Assembly: GCF_016920785.2 (NCBI RefSeq)
Contig: NW_024609857.1
Location: 69,624,252 to 69,688,251, forward strand
DNA: 64,000 bases
From: Ixodes scapularis
Lineage: Eukaryota; Arthropoda; Arachnida; Ixodida; Ixodidae
Direction: 5' to 3'
Each line of letters begins with the position of its first letter. The first letter of the stretch is position 1. Below, piece by piece: positions 32,045-43,471 of this stretch. Both the position numbers and the translations under genes were made by a program. The notes below the pieces were generated by a model. That model worked only from the letters and a program-made list of their open reading frames with translations, searched no databases and had not been told where the DNA came from.

Positions 32045-33390
32045 TTACAAAACAAAGTGCCAGACTAACTCTTCGTGGCGATGTGGGGGGAAGGGGGTTT
32101 CATTCTCAACAAGTTTTTGGCATAAAAGAATCAAAAAATCTGTTAGTGCTGCAATGAGGTATGGCAACTTTGTACTGCTGATCAACCCGGGATGAAAGGT
32201 AAGAAGGGTGTAAAAAGAGTTCCTGTTTAAGAACTGGTTTATGAAAAAATATTTTACGAAAAACAGAAAGACGCGCAATTTTTCTTCGAAACATTAGTTC
32301 AGGAATACCAGCATTAGACTTCTTTAGTGACACGCTAGCAAAGCGGTAATAATTAGAGTTAATAAAACGGGCTGATCCATTTTGAACAGATTCAATGACA
32401 TCAATAAGATTACGTTGTGCTGGATCCCATATCGCAGAAGCATATTCGAGCTTTGGGCGGATGAGTGTACGGTAAAGAAGAAGCTTAAGAGAAAAAAAGG
32501 GTTGAGCAAAATTTCGACTTAAGTAGCCGAGGATGCGATTAGAATTATTAATAACGTAGTTAACGTGGGTTTGCCATGAGACGTCATTAGTTACGTGAAC
32601 TCCATGGTATTTGTAACAAATGATATGCTCAAGGGAAATATCGTTAATCTTGTAATCACATTATAGAGAGGGATTAGGGCGGCGTGAGAAAGTCATACTT
32701 TTACAATTGTTAATGTTAAGGGTCATAAGCCATTTATTACACCAGGTAGAGATGTGGTTGAGATAGGAATTGAGAATAGATTGATCGTATGGGTCAGTTA
32801 TTTTGGCGGTAAAGAACGCAGTCGTCAGCGAATAACTTCATAGAGGACTGAATACCGTTAGAAAGGTCATTAATATATATATTTGGAAGTGCAAAGGGCC
32901 TAAAACGGAACCTTGAGGAACACCGAATTTTACCAAAGAAGGGGATGAAGTAGAATCATTCGCTATTACAAATTGCGTGCGGTTAGTAAAAATACATTAA
33001 ATCCATTTTAAGATATTAGGGCCAGTATTTAAGGCAGCAATTTTGAGAAGCAGCAAGTGGTGTGGAACTTTGTCGAATGCTTTTGTAAAATAAAGAAAGA
33101 TGCAGTCGAAAAACTGACCACGATCCAGGCCCGATGTTATGTCATTTGCAAAAAAAAGGAGTTGCGTTTCACAGGAATAATAGTGTCTACGAGAACCGCG
33201 CTGGAAGGGGTTAAAAAATGAATATGACTTGAGAAATGACACGAGATTTGAATAGATTACATGCTTCAAAAGTTTACATGGAATACTTGTTATTGAAATT
33301 GGTCTGTAACTAAGAGCGGACTGTGCATTGCCGGACTTGACAAGAGGAACCACCTTCGCCACCTTCCAGTCGCGTGGTACAGTCTAACAC
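32045..33390 (-). mobile_element. Degenerate non-LTR retrotransposon ORF2 (CR1/Jockey-type), copy 2
   Basis: Minus-strand reverse transcriptase pieces. At 33362-32997: MAKVVPLVKSG, SYRPISITSIPCKLLKHVI, TKAFDKVPHHLLLLKI (RT motif A). Around 32835-32821 an intact catalytic FADD box lies in KLFADDCVLYRQNN. At about 32700-32770: STWCNKWLMTLNINNCKSM. The tail at 32509-32045 includes YASAIWDPAQRN, ARFI and SLKKSNAGIPEL. Stops and frameshifts separate the pieces. Same family and orientation as copy 1 at 18448-19930, better preserved at the catalytic site. 5' truncated. Confidence 0.75.
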
Positions 33391-34737
33391 TCAATAGATT
33401 GCGTGAAGATATAAGATAAAAAGCAATTATCTCGCTAGCCCCGAAAAATACAAATAAAAACGCCGAAAAAGGTACTTCGGCACTAATCCTTAGAAAGAAA
33501 TGGTATTAGGCCCAAGTTAGGCCCCATAGGATCGCCTAAAGTCTCTGGATCCTGAGAAAATAGCGCCAATGCCTGCCAGCCGGACACAAACAAATACTAA
33601 CACGGTGACGACCAAAACCTCGCAAGGCGATTGGCTAATCAGTCTTCGTAGCTTTGGCAATCGCCATCTCGGGCCCTTCAAATCTTCGAAGCTTCGAGAA
33701 GGTTGTTCTAATCCAGTCGCACCAAGAGCACCCTAGAGCATCATTGTACTGAAAGCGTTCCTCGTCCATATAAGCGTCCATGGCACTGTATACACAATCA
33801 GCTTAACAATCATTCCCATCTCCACGGCTCTCTTGCAATTATGTTGTTTTTACGTATTTAAAAATAATAAAATTATATTAAAGCGATAGGTTTAAGGGCG
33901 ACACTTTGCAGAGATTTCGACCTCGTCCCTTGTCGTTGCCGCGCATAAAAAGTGTAAAAATCCTTCTTCTCTTACTTCTTGCCGCGAGGAGAGCGAAGTT
34001 GGGACTTCCCGACCGCCGTGCTGCGCGATGCGAGCGAAGGAAGCAGCCCTTGCAACCCGCCAAGAATTGCACGACGAAGGGAGAACCATCGTATTGTCTG
34101 CGTGAAATACTTGTTTTAAAACATTACTCACGTTATGCGAAATTCCCCTTTGGCAGTATTCACGTTGCTACGCGTAATGTTGAATGGTTTTAAAAACTTC
34201 CACCGCGCTTATACCATCTTACTTTCCCGGATCACTTGTGGCTGTCGTCCATGGCATCCACGATGCCAAACACGACGGCTATGAGAATTAACAACTTCGC
34301 ACCTCCGTCCTGAGTTACGTGACGGCCCATTTTAAACGTATTCCGTGACAGTGGTATAACTGGCGATTTCGTTCTTTCGCACATTGTGGGGGAATATACG
34401 ACTTTTACAGCCAAGCTCTATAAGACTCACAGATCAGATTTGTTCGCGTTATTGTCCTCACGAAAAAAAAAAAGAACCTTCAACGATTGAAGCGAGAAGT
34501 GCATATGACGCATACACCATGCAGTACAGCATTCGTTTCAATAAAGAACAAGCTCAAAACAAACACCCGTACCACGTAATTTATGATAAGGTGCCCCTGA
34601 TAACAATGCGAAGCACGTACGTAGCGCTCACCGCATACGTTTCGCGGTAATGATTACTGTTGCGCAAGCTGCCGCGGCGACGGCAGCTTGCAACGCGGGG
34701 AGTGGCGTCAGTATACCCTTTCATATGTAAACAATTA
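33391..34737. other. No recognised gene
   Basis: Unique-looking AT-rich DNA upstream of SULT-B and SULT-C. The 95-codon plus frame at 33906-34193 has no family signature. Confidence 0.5.
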
Positions 34738-34927
34738 CACCATCTTCCCGAGGGGAACCATGGGGTGATGCGGAGCATCGCGGATCGTTATTAACGGTGT
34801 TAGTAGCGTTGTTAACTTGCGTGTTATTTCGTTGTTAACTTGCGTTGGTTACCACACATCGCGTGAACGTTGTTGGAAACTCCGCGATGCTCCGCATCAC
34901 CCCATGGTTTCCCTGGGGAAGATGGTG
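34738..34927. repeat. Inverted repeat with 47-bp arms
   Basis: Arms 34738-34784 (caccatcttcccgaggggaa ... gcggagcatcgcgga) and 34881-34927 are near-perfect reverse complements. The loop holds two copies of gttgttaacttgcg. The phrase gatgctccgcatc recurs alone at 35347-35359, hinting at a dispersed family. Confidence 0.8.
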
Positions 34928-35014
34928 CAATTTTTTAACGTGTATCACGCAGTAGTGATCACACGAACGCGTGCCGGTACGAAACCCATCCAGACCGAAA
35001 CGGGCGGGGGCGGC

Positions 35015-35098
35015 GGGGATCGAACCCAGGAGGTTCCCAGCGCAAGCTTTCGCTCCACGCTCCGAGCTGAGACGACTTAGCCCACTCGGCCACTTCCT
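35015..35098 (-). repeat. tRNA-derived SINE-like unit (class II tRNA-like)
   Basis: Read on the minus strand it has box A TGGCCGAGTGG (35092-35082) and box B GGGTTCGATCC (35028-35018), separated by a long segment as in Leu/Ser tRNAs with a large variable arm. The acceptor stem cannot be drawn convincingly, so a pseudo-tRNA or SINE head is more likely than a working tRNA. Confidence 0.55.
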
Positions 35099-35700
35099 CC
35101 CCTCGAACGCGCGCAGCGCGCTACCGCTGCTTATATTCACACTTGAAGGAGGGAAGACTAGAGCAGGAGAGTTGCGCATGCGCGCGCGGTGTGAGTAGAA
35201 CCGAACGCACGCGAAGTGCACGCAGCTGGTAGAGAGAGAGAGCGGAGAGAGTAACGCGCAGCTGTTGGAGAGAGGGAAGGAGGAGAGATGCGCATGCGTA
35301 GTGTGAGTGCGGACTACGACGCCGCGGGACATAGACCCGAGCAAGAGATGCTCCGCATCTAAAAAGTTTGGTACAGTGCAGTTACTTTTCTTTCGTACGT
35401 TCGCCCGTTTGTAGGAACAAGACCTTGTCCCTACAAACCAGCGTCCTCATGCCGGTCGCCGAGGTCTTTTCCTTTTTTGTTCTTTGGTCTTTTCTTCCAC
35501 GGTTTTGTGACCCTGGGCAACGTGTGTTTTCTGTGGGTTTGTGGGCCTATTTAGGAGGTTGTCTGAAAAATAAATTTTTAGCTGCGTCCAGAGTTTCGCG
35601 CCTTCCCGCCCTTTTTTATCTTCGCTAAAGGGTTAGATGTCTATCCTTTACGAGCTCGCCTGCCTACTTGCTTTAACTTCAACATATATTCGCGCCCTCT
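35099..35700. other. No recognised gene
   Basis: GA-rich (gagagagagagcggagagag) at about 35230-35290, with NRF1-like gcgcatgcg twice (about 35175 and 35290). Otherwise featureless. Confidence 0.4.
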
Positions 35701-36360
35701 TGGTTTTTGCTTTTTTTTTTGGGGGGGGGGGGGGTGGAGGCGAGAAAGTAGGCGTGCTCCCGTATTCGCTGTTGGACAGCCGTCGTTCTTGGGCGGGCCA
35801 CTTATTCCAGCCGCGCCACGGCCTTATGTTGTATCTAATTTCTAGTACCTCGTGCCAGACACCTAGCGGTGGCAACGCAGCTTACATCATCAGATCCACC
35901 ACAGCCTCATCGGTACCGTCCGAAAGTACTGACGTCGAACCCGTGCTTGGCCATCTGCGAAGACCCTTGCTGACCCAAGACCTTCTAAGACGTCCCTATT
36001 TGTTTTGTTTTTTGGTGGGGGGGGGGGGGGGGGGGGAGGAGGGGGATATGTGCGGGCAACCTGGGGATCCAAAGCGTTGGCCAAGGTTGGCCATCTTCTA
36101 AATCGTCAGTAGTCATTGCTACCGCGAGGGGGCAAGGGCAACTGGCATGGGCGTACCAACCCGGGGGGGGGGGGGGGGGGGGGCAAGGGGGGGCTTGCCT
36201 CCAGTTCTCAGAGTGGGGGGCAAGGCATGTGTTTTGCCCCCCCCCCCCCCCCCCTGAAACAGCCGCCACTGGGCAGGGCGAACACTGGCCGGCGGCGCCC
36301 AAGGAATGCCAAGGGCACCGCTCCCCCCCCTCCCCCCCTCGCTCAAAAACAAGTTGGTAC
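35701..36360. repeat. Cluster of long G and C homopolymer tracts
   Basis: Runs of G (about 35721-35733, 36017-36039, 36163-36183) and C (about 36237-36254, with shorter runs at 36325-36340) lie within 640 bp. Around the middle tracts, gcaactggcatgggcgtaccaac at about 36139 is an inverted partner of gttggtacgccactggcaact at about 36353, so a palindromic transposon-like unit encloses them. All Pro/Gly-rich reading frames here are artefacts of the tracts. Confidence 0.6.
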
Positions 36361-37820
36361 GCCACTGGCAACTGGTCTCGCCAGCGGCGCTCCACCGCTG
36401 ATAAAAGGGCGTCGCAGCGTATGCCCGAGAGCTCTTGGGTTCGTGGCGCGGGCGATAACGGCCATTAAATGTCTACGTATTGTTGAACCGGTGTGCTGTG
36501 TCACTCCCCGAGACGGGCAGCAGCAGGTGAATTCCCATCGAGTGGAAATGCGCACGAAGGTTTATACACAAAATATTTCCATAGGAGCACTCAAAAACAA
36601 AAAGCTCATCTTTCCAGTTCCTCTACGAATCTAAGCACAGCCCGACCCTCTTCGACTTTCAGAGGACGAGATAACAGATACCACAACTGATATCCAGATA
36701 TCAACCATCTTGTTATCTTCGGAAGTGTATACGCATCGAAAAACAAGTTGTGTTTGTCCTCCACTATGCAGAGTCGTCTCGTTGCCGAAGATCATATAAT
36801 TTTCCGTTGAGCTTTATCTTGTAATAGCTCTTTGTCGTTTTTGCGATCTACGTTCACGTTGTCTTCAAAGGATCATCAGAACGACGTGAGTGTTTCCATT
36901 GAAAGCGACGTTTATTTCCTTTATATCGGCATGGAGTCGTGCTTTAAATACTTATCAAAAAGGCTGCCCGTGAGATTTCCGTTTACGACGCTCTTTAGAT
37001 AAAATTATTTCCAGCCTGGCGCTCACTTTTCCAACCACTGGTCAATAACACTAAAGCCGGTGATAGCAGGTAATACTAGCAGCTGTACAGGGACTCGCTG
37101 GCAGTATATTGCCCCCCCCCCCCCAAAAAAAAAAAAAAAAAAAAAAAAAAAACATAATATAACTCTATTATTTTAACATTCCGTTTTAGCACTGCTAAAC
37201 TATTTCCATCTTAGTTTGAAGTGGAGCATAGAGTTTGACATGGCTGCAAGAGCGAACGGGAAACTTTGGTAGGTAATCGAACTGAAATCGACTCTACAAA
37301 ATATGTCGCGCTTAAAGTGAAAATTATTAGACTAGATGATTCTAAATCATTCACCTACAACGAATTGCTAAATAAATTAAATTAGACGTTAATATTCAAG
37401 AGTAGGGTGTTTCACGTTTTCGAGGTTTATATATATATTCCTTAATTCGAAGATTTCTTTTGGGGAGTTATTTCCCCCCCAGATGTGGTGTTTTTCGGTG
37501 TCAATTTTGTGGCGTCGGACAAAGCATATCTGCATATATCGGGTCTCATGTTGAAGATAGCGGGATCGGAGGTCAGGTTCCACATCTTTATAATGAATAC
37601 TCGAGTGACCCGCATACTTGCAAACTCTCCCTCGTATGCAGATAAGACAACGAAAGGAGATAGGGTCTGCGGTTCTAGGAGGAAGCAGCAGCTTCACCTA
37701 CATTGGAGGGTGGCTGTGTTACGCGTGTACGCAAAATAAAACTGCAAATAAAATATATCTTCCCGCGAAGCCAGGGTTTTTTTACTCAACCACAGCTCCA
37801 ATTTGGGGCTTCGTGTAGAC
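36361..37820. other. Non-coding stretch with a C13/A28 tract
   Basis: C run 37112-37124 directly followed by A run 37125-37152. A 102-codon minus-strand frame at 37389-37697 has scattered Cys but no recognised pattern. Confidence 0.45.
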
Positions 37821-38720
37821 TTTTACGGTACTGATTAGAAATAATCGAATTACACGTAGTCGATAAGTTTTTGGAGTAATCTTGTATTCATTTGATTACA
37901 ATTATGAGAAAGTAATCGCAGGAGTAATCTTATTATTTTTGGAAGTACTAGAACCATTCGTAACCGTTACCATACATGCCTCCTCTCTCTAATTGCGCCC
38001 TTTATTTCTACAGCTTTCCTACCCAGGAATTCTAGAACAAAGGCTCCGATCAAACTTGTTGAACTAAGGAGCTAGGCAGTTTACAGTTCGGTGATTCCAA
38101 TCAAATAATGGAAAGTACGATGGGCCCGTTTTCAAACCGGCCGAAAAAAACGATCGTTTTGAAAATTTTAAGTAATCGGAAAACTAGCGGCTCCTTTTAA
38201 CACGATAGCGTTTAGGAGCTCGAGTCGCAGAAAAGACTTGGTCGATAGGGTCACGCTTGGTCGATAGGGTCACGACGTCACAGGCACTTGAACTCGCGTG
38301 GGAAATTCAAACGACCCACAAGTTTCACGTGAAACGTGACGTCACGCGTGGAATGAAAGCGATTAAAACATGACATGTAATGCGAATTGAAGGCCACCGC
38401 TCCTCTCAAGAGATTTCACTTTATAAAGAAATTCATTTGTCTTAAATTTTAGGCGGGATTCGGATCCAAGGCCGTTCAGTTGCCAGCTAGACACGCTACT
38501 GACTAGGCGATGCAAGGCGCGCTTGCACGGCGAATGAAAAGGTGACGCGAACGGGGCTCAATAACGGTATCGCGTTACGCTCTTAAAGGCGAAGTTTAAG
38601 CGTTTTCCAAATTTTTAAGTAACGGCCAATTACTTTGCTTCTCAAATATTCCAGTAATCTAATCGAAGTATTGTCAACCCAGAGTAAATGTAACTGTAAG
38701 CGCCTACTTCCTTCAAGTAA
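37821..38720. repeat. MITE-like region with TAATCGATTAC-type sub-terminal repeats
   Basis: The left side (gattagaaataatcgaattac, ggagtaatcttg, gaaagtaatcgc) and the right side (aattactttgcttctcaaat, agtaatctaatcgaag) show the gtaatc/gattac repeats usual at the ends of some hAT-type MITEs. I could not fix termini or duplication. Inside, a 19-bp unit cttggtcgatagggtcacg is tandemly duplicated at 38237-38274. Confidence 0.4.
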
Positions 38721-39159
38721 CGTTTAGAAGATTAATTTTTTAATTGTCCCCGTGTAAAAAAGAAATATCCGGTTCGCGCTAACGTTTTGGGGGATCGTGA
38801 CACGGCACAAAGGGGTTTCAGTTGTCCCGTTTCTTCCGCGAGCTTCCTGCTTTGGATAATGCTTCGCCGTCTCGTGAGCGTTGCTGTTCCTCACGCAGCT
38901 AAAGGCCGACCAAAGGCAGCGACCTCGTGCAGGTCAGGCGTCGCAAAGAGACACCGTGCCGTTCTGCAACCTGTCGGCGACTCTAAATTGCGACAAGACG
39001 TAGGAATCCTGTTCAAATCGGTCGTGTCAAGCAACTAACATGTTTGAATTGGCTACCAATTCACGTAGTATTCCCGTCAACAAATTGTTCCATATGCTGC
39101 TTTCTGCCTTCCGTAGTTTTCTTCATTGAAGCTCAGACGCCACAGCAACCGGCCCCGAA
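38721..39159. promoter_or_regulatory. Upstream region of SULT-C
   Basis: The 440 bases before the SULT-C start codon must hold its 5' UTR and perhaps the promoter. No TATA box or initiator can be assigned with confidence. Confidence 0.25.
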
Positions 39160-39285
39160 ATGACTACGTCCAGACGCGTTCCATTAACTCAAGACATCGA
39201 CGGCGAACCGCGCTGCGTCTACTTCAGCCCCGCCCTTTGCCGTCAAATTCCCACCTTTGAGCCACAAGACGGCGATATCATTCAG
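39160..39285 (+). CDS. SULT-C exon 1
   Basis: ATG at 39160 opens exactly 42 codons ending EPQDGDIIQ, then a canonical donor CAG/GTGAGT, phase 0. The product begins MTTSRRVPLTQDIDGEP and includes VYFSPALCRQIP. Length, donor phase and end match SULT-B and SULT-D exon 1. The next sulfotransferase exon on the same strand is 15 kb away (54301). Confidence 0.85.
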
Positions 39286-40004
39286 GTGAGTTTTTCTCCG
39301 TGCGACGTTCATTTGCGCCTCTGTATATAACCTGGACAAAAATTGCCAGACCCCAATTCAATCCCATTTATTGTAAATAAAAGTGCACTCAGAGTCTCTT
39401 TCATAGAGTTCTGAAAAGGCTGTGCTGTGTTTGTGTTTGTGTGCGTGCGTTTTTCTTTCTCTTTTTATTGGAAACGTATTTTCAAAGTTTCGAAGTTTCG
39501 TTTTTCGTGTACATACAATGTTGCGGTCTTCCTGACAAAAATGAGTTCCGAAGACAGCTTGACGAGGTCAGGGAGGGGGACAAGGCGACGACGATGACAA
39601 CGCAAATGCACACATATACATGCAACAACGAACGTCATCACCTCTACTGAATTATAAGTAAAGTTATAACTTTAATGATTAAATGAATACTAAGGCTTCA
39701 ATAAAAGCCGGAACCTTGCTATACTGTACTAGGGCTTCGATGAGTATAATAATACTAAAATCTTGACGAGAGGTTTCTTAGAACGCTTCACACGTCAGAG
39801 ATCAATTTGATTCTTAGTACTTAAGCATGTTTTTTTAAGGTAATACTCAAGTTCAGTGTACCGTTTGGTAAAATTATTCAACTCCTTGTGCACGCCTGTG
39901 AAGTCCTTAAATGTGTTCATTCCGAATCTTTCGTTGCTTTTTTTGTGGTAGTCAAATTATTTATTTAGTAATATCAGGCCTTTCGTGTGACTAATTCCTT
40001 GACA
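39286..40004. other. SULT-C intron, 5' part
   Basis: AT-rich intron sequence without recognised features up to the gypsy element's target duplication GTAT at 40005-40008. Confidence 0.5.
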
Positions 40005-40008
40005 GTAT

Positions 40009-40373
40009 TGTCACGGGCGGTGACTAATAAACAAGAAATAAACAGGAATAAATAAACGTTTAATGTGGCGAACTTGTGCCAAAAATAAAAGGGTACAAAA
40101 GAAAGATAACAACAGAGCGTCGCGGGCGTCGAAGGCGGCGAAGCAGCATGATCAAACGCTGAGGCGAGACTGACTCGACAAGGTCGCGGGCGGCCTCTTA
40201 TCTAGAGTGAGTCACTATCTCGAAGATTCGGCGGAGAAGGTTCGAGCGTAGCGCGTTCGGGGCGAGAATGAACAAGCACTTTCTAGAACAACAAAAACAA
40301 GGATGAACGATAGTTATGTCCGCAGCAAGAATGAACAAGAACTTTCTACAAGCCCGTGACCCTGCGCGCGGCA
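40009..40373 (-). repeat. 3' LTR of the gypsy element
   Basis: 365 bp, TGTCACGGGCGG ... GCGCGCGGCA as read on the plus strand. It differs from the other LTR at one visible site (atgtGgcg here, atgtCgcg in 45502-45866). Confidence 0.95.
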
Positions 40374-40390
40374 TTATCCCCCCCTTTAAA
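40374..40390 (-). promoter_or_regulatory. Polypurine tract of the gypsy element
   Basis: The minus strand reads AAAGGGGGGGATAA immediately before the 3' LTR, the expected primer site for plus-strand DNA synthesis. Confidence 0.8.
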
Positions 40391-40519
40391 AAGTGCATCG
40401 TCCCGATGCAGCACATAACGAAGAGCAACAAACAAAAACAAATCCAAAACAAAAAGGCAGCAGAATCGCGAGTCGCAGTTCACAGTTCACAGTTCACCCG
40501 TCGACGAGAGTGGAAAGTT

Positions 40520-43471
40520 CTATCGTTCGTAATACGGCTTCAGCCGGACGACGTGCACCACCTCAGGTCGCGGCTGACGTCTTGCAGATGGGCGCGTTCC
40601 GTCGGGCAGAACTTCGTAGTTCAGATCGCCGAGGCGTCGGATGATCTTGTAGGGTCCGAAATAGCGTTTCAGGAGTTTTTCGCTGAGACCGCGACGACGT
40701 ATTGGTGTCCAAACCCATACCCGGTCTCCGGGTTGAAAGTGGACGTCCCGGCGACGAAGGTTATACCGGCGTGCATCAACTCGCTGTTGGTCTTGAATCT
40801 TGACTCTTGCCAGTTGACGAGCTTCCTCCGCGCGCTGGGAGATGAGTTGAGCGTCGTCGTTGACATCACCGGTTGGCACGTGAGGCAGCATGGCGTCGAG
40901 CGTCGTGGTAACCGTTCGGCCGTGTACCAGTTGGAACGGTGTCATTCCAGTGGTTTCTTGAACCGCTGTGTTGTACGCAAACGTGACGTACGGCAGCACC
41001 TCGTCCCATGTCTTGTGCTCTACGTCGACGTACATGGAAATCATGTCGGCGATGGTTTTGTTGAGTCTCTCCGTCAGCCCGTTGGTCTGCGGGTGGTACG
41101 CCGTGGTGCGACGATGGCTGGTGTGGCTGAGACGAAGGACTTCTTGCGTCAGCTGGGCCATGAAGGATGACCCGCGATCTGTAATCAGTACTTCAGGTGC
41201 GCCGTGTCGAAGGAGAATGGACTCGACGAAAAATTTGGCGACTTCCACGGCTGTTCCCGATGGCAGGGCTTTCGTCTCGGCGTATCGTGTAAGATAATCG
41301 GTCGCGACGATAATCCACCGATTTCCTTGCGTCGATGTTGGGAACGGCCCAAGCAAATCCATTCCGACTTGCTGGAAAGGCCTAGTCGGGGCAGGTATCG
41401 GCTGCAGGAGTCCTGCTGGCTTCGTCGGAGGCCTCTTACGTCGTTGGCACTCATGGCACGACCGTGTGTACAGATGGACTGTTTTCGGGAGTCTCGGCCA
41501 GTAGTACTTGTCACGAATCCGGGCGAGCGTCCGGCTGTAGCCAAGGTGTCCAGCCGTCGGGTCGTCGTGGCATGCTTGAAAGATTTCTTCTCGCAGGCTG
41601 GCCGGAACAACCAGCAGCCAAGCAGGGTTGCTCGTTCCGAAGTTCTTCTTGAAGAGCACACCTCGCCGCAGAACGAAGCTTGACAAGTCTCGGGCCAAGA
41701 CTCGCGGAACTGAACTTCCTTGGCCTTCGAGGTGTTCGATCACGGCGCGAAGTTCCGGGTCGTCTCGTTGAAGTGCTCCCATGTCGGCATCTGTCACTGC
41801 ACCGAGGAAACGGGCGTCGTCGTCGTCGTCAGTGCTTTCGGGAGGAGATTCGACTGGGGCCCTAGACAAACAGTCGGCGTCGTTATGCTTGCGGCCAGAC
41901 TTATGCACAATGGCCAAGTCGAATTCTTGCAGTCGCAGACTCCAGCGAGCGAGGCGTCCTGACGGGTCCTTGAGGTTGGCGAGCCAACAGAGAGCGTGGT
42001 GGTCCGTGACAACGCGAAACGGGATCCCGTACAGGTACCGGCGGAACTTGGTTAACGCCCAGATGACAGCGAGACATTCCTTGTCGGTCGTCGAGTAATT
42101 TTTCTCTGCCTTAGACAGTGCCCGGCTTGCGTAAGCGATCACCCTCTCTGCTCCGTCTTGTCTTTGGACGAGTACCGCGCCGAGTCCGGCGTTGCTGGCG
42201 TCCGTGTGAACTTCCGTTTCCGCTGATGGATCGAAGTGTCCGAGGATAGGGGGCGACTGGAGTCTTTCCCTCAGTTCGTTGAACGCTTGTTCTTGCTCCT
42301 CCCCCCACTGGAAGTTCACGTCGTCCTTGGTCAGATGCGTGAGCGGTGCAGAAATCTTGGCAAAATCGCGAACAAAACGCCTGTAGTAAGCGCACAGTCC
42401 AAGAAATCTTCTTACGGCTTTCTTGTCTGATGGCTTGGGAAATTCTGCAACAGCAGATGTCTTGGAAGGATCAGGGCTTACACCCTGAGCACTCACGACA
42501 TGGCCCAGGAATTTGAGCTCGCCGTAAGCGAACCGACATTTTGACGGCTTTAGTGTCAGTCCAGCATTCTGGATAGCCTGTAGCACGGCTCGCAAACGTC
42601 TCAGGTGCTCGTCGAAGTCGCTTGCGAATACCACGACGTCGTCGAGATAGACGAGGCAGCTTTGCCATTTCAAGCCGGAAAGAACGGTGTCCATTACGCG
42701 CTGGAACGTCGCCGGTGCTGTGCACAGTCCGAACGGCATCACTTTAAATTCGTACAGTCCGTCCGGCGTGACGAAGGCAGTCTTCTCACGATCCCGTTCG
42801 TCGACCTCGATCTGCCAGTACCCACTCTTCAGGTCCATCGACGAAAAGTATCGGGCATGGCGCAGCCGGTCCAGAGTGTCGTCGATGCGTGGCAGCGGGT
42901 AGACGTCCTTTTTCGTTACGGCGTTTAGTCGGCGATAGTCCACGCAGAACCGAAGGGTCCCGTCTTTCTTTTTCACCAGGACTACCGGTGAAGCCCACGA
43001 GCTGCTTGAGGGCTGGACAATGTCGTCATCGAGCATTTCTTGGACCTGCTTCTGGATGACTTCTCTTTCTTTCACGGAAACACGGTACGGCGACCGATGC
43101 ACAGGAAGCGCGTTGTCTTCAGTGACAATTCGATGTTTCGCAACGGTCGTTTGGCGCACCTTTGACGACGTGGAGAAGCACTCATTGAACTCGGCGAGAA
43201 GGTCACTGAGTTGTCGTCGTTGTGGGGTAGGCAGGGTTGGGTCGATGTCAAACTGCGAAGGCGGCGTTGTCTTAGGTGGCCACGAAGAAAGGTCTTCTGA
43301 TATTCCGGCGATTGCGGCTGCGTCCGGGAGTTCCTCGGCGTGGCCCACGGCGGTGCCTCTCGTAAGGTGCTGGGCCTCCTGTCGGAAGTTCGTTACGAGT
43401 GCGACAGTAGTGCGTCCGTCTTGGAGCTCCGTGACGCCTCTTGCGATGCCGATCCCTCTTCCTAGAAGCAA
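40520..43471 (-). CDS. pol: gypsy pol: reverse transcriptase, RNase H and integrase
   Basis: 983 open codons with no stop, counted from the first codon of the frame at 43471 (a TTG, not a real start). RT: SMDLKSG with Asp213 and YLDD at 276-278. RNase H: TDAS (Asp424), Glu465, TDHHAL (Asp490). Integrase: zinc-binding H635, H642, C672, C675; catalytic D705, D765, E801; GPY motif at 939-941. All catalytic residues are present and no chromodomain follows, so the enzyme could be active. The frame is -1 relative to protease. Translation must enter from the protease frame, by a second frameshift or because this copy lost one base. Role: copying element RNA to DNA and inserting it. Confidence 0.95.
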   Translation of the reverse strand: MLLGRGIGIARGVTELQDGRTTVALVTNFRQEAQHLTRGTAVGHAEELPDAAAIAGISEDLSSWPPKTTPPSQFDIDPTLPTPQRRQLSDLLAEFNECFSTSSKVRQTTVAKHRIVTEDNALPVHRSPYRVSVKEREVIQKQVQEMLDDDIVQPSSSSWASPVVLVKKKDGTLRFCVDYRRLNAVTKKDVYPLPRIDDTLDRLRHARYFSSMDLKSGYWQIEVDERDREKTAFVTPDGLYEFKVMPFGLCTAPATFQRVMDTVLSGLKWQSCLVYLDDVVVFASDFDEHLRRLRAVLQAIQNAGLTLKPSKCRFAYGELKFLGHVVSAQGVSPDPSKTSAVAEFPKPSDKKAVRRFLGLCAYYRRFVRDFAKISAPLTHLTKDDVNFQWGEEQEQAFNELRERLQSPPILGHFDPSAETEVHTDASNAGLGAVLVQRQDGAERVIAYASRALSKAEKNYSTTDKECLAVIWALTKFRRYLYGIPFRVVTDHHALCWLANLKDPSGRLARWSLRLQEFDLAIVHKSGRKHNDADCLSRAPVESPPESTDDDDDARFLGAVTDADMGALQRDDPELRAVIEHLEGQGSSVPRVLARDLSSFVLRRGVLFKKNFGTSNPAWLLVVPASLREEIFQACHDDPTAGHLGYSRTLARIRDKYYWPRLPKTVHLYTRSCHECQRRKRPPTKPAGLLQPIPAPTRPFQQVGMDLLGPFPTSTQGNRWIIVATDYLTRYAETKALPSGTAVEVAKFFVESILLRHGAPEVLITDRGSSFMAQLTQEVLRLSHTSHRRTTAYHPQTNGLTERLNKTIADMISMYVDVEHKTWDEVLPYVTFAYNTAVQETTGMTPFQLVHGRTVTTTLDAMLPHVPTGDVNDDAQLISQRAEEARQLARVKIQDQQRVDARRYNLRRRDVHFQPGDRVWVWTPIRRRGLSEKLLKRYFGPYKIIRRLGDLNYEVLPDGTRPSARRQPRPEVVHVVRLKPYYER

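Noticed and set aside
35637..36634. Gly/Pro-rich frames of 136-172 codons
   Set aside because: Produced by poly(G)/poly(C) tracts; no start context or family motif.
41185..42430. Plus- and minus-frame ORFs of 80-200 codons overlapping pol
   Set aside because: Shadows of the gypsy pol and gag coding sequence.
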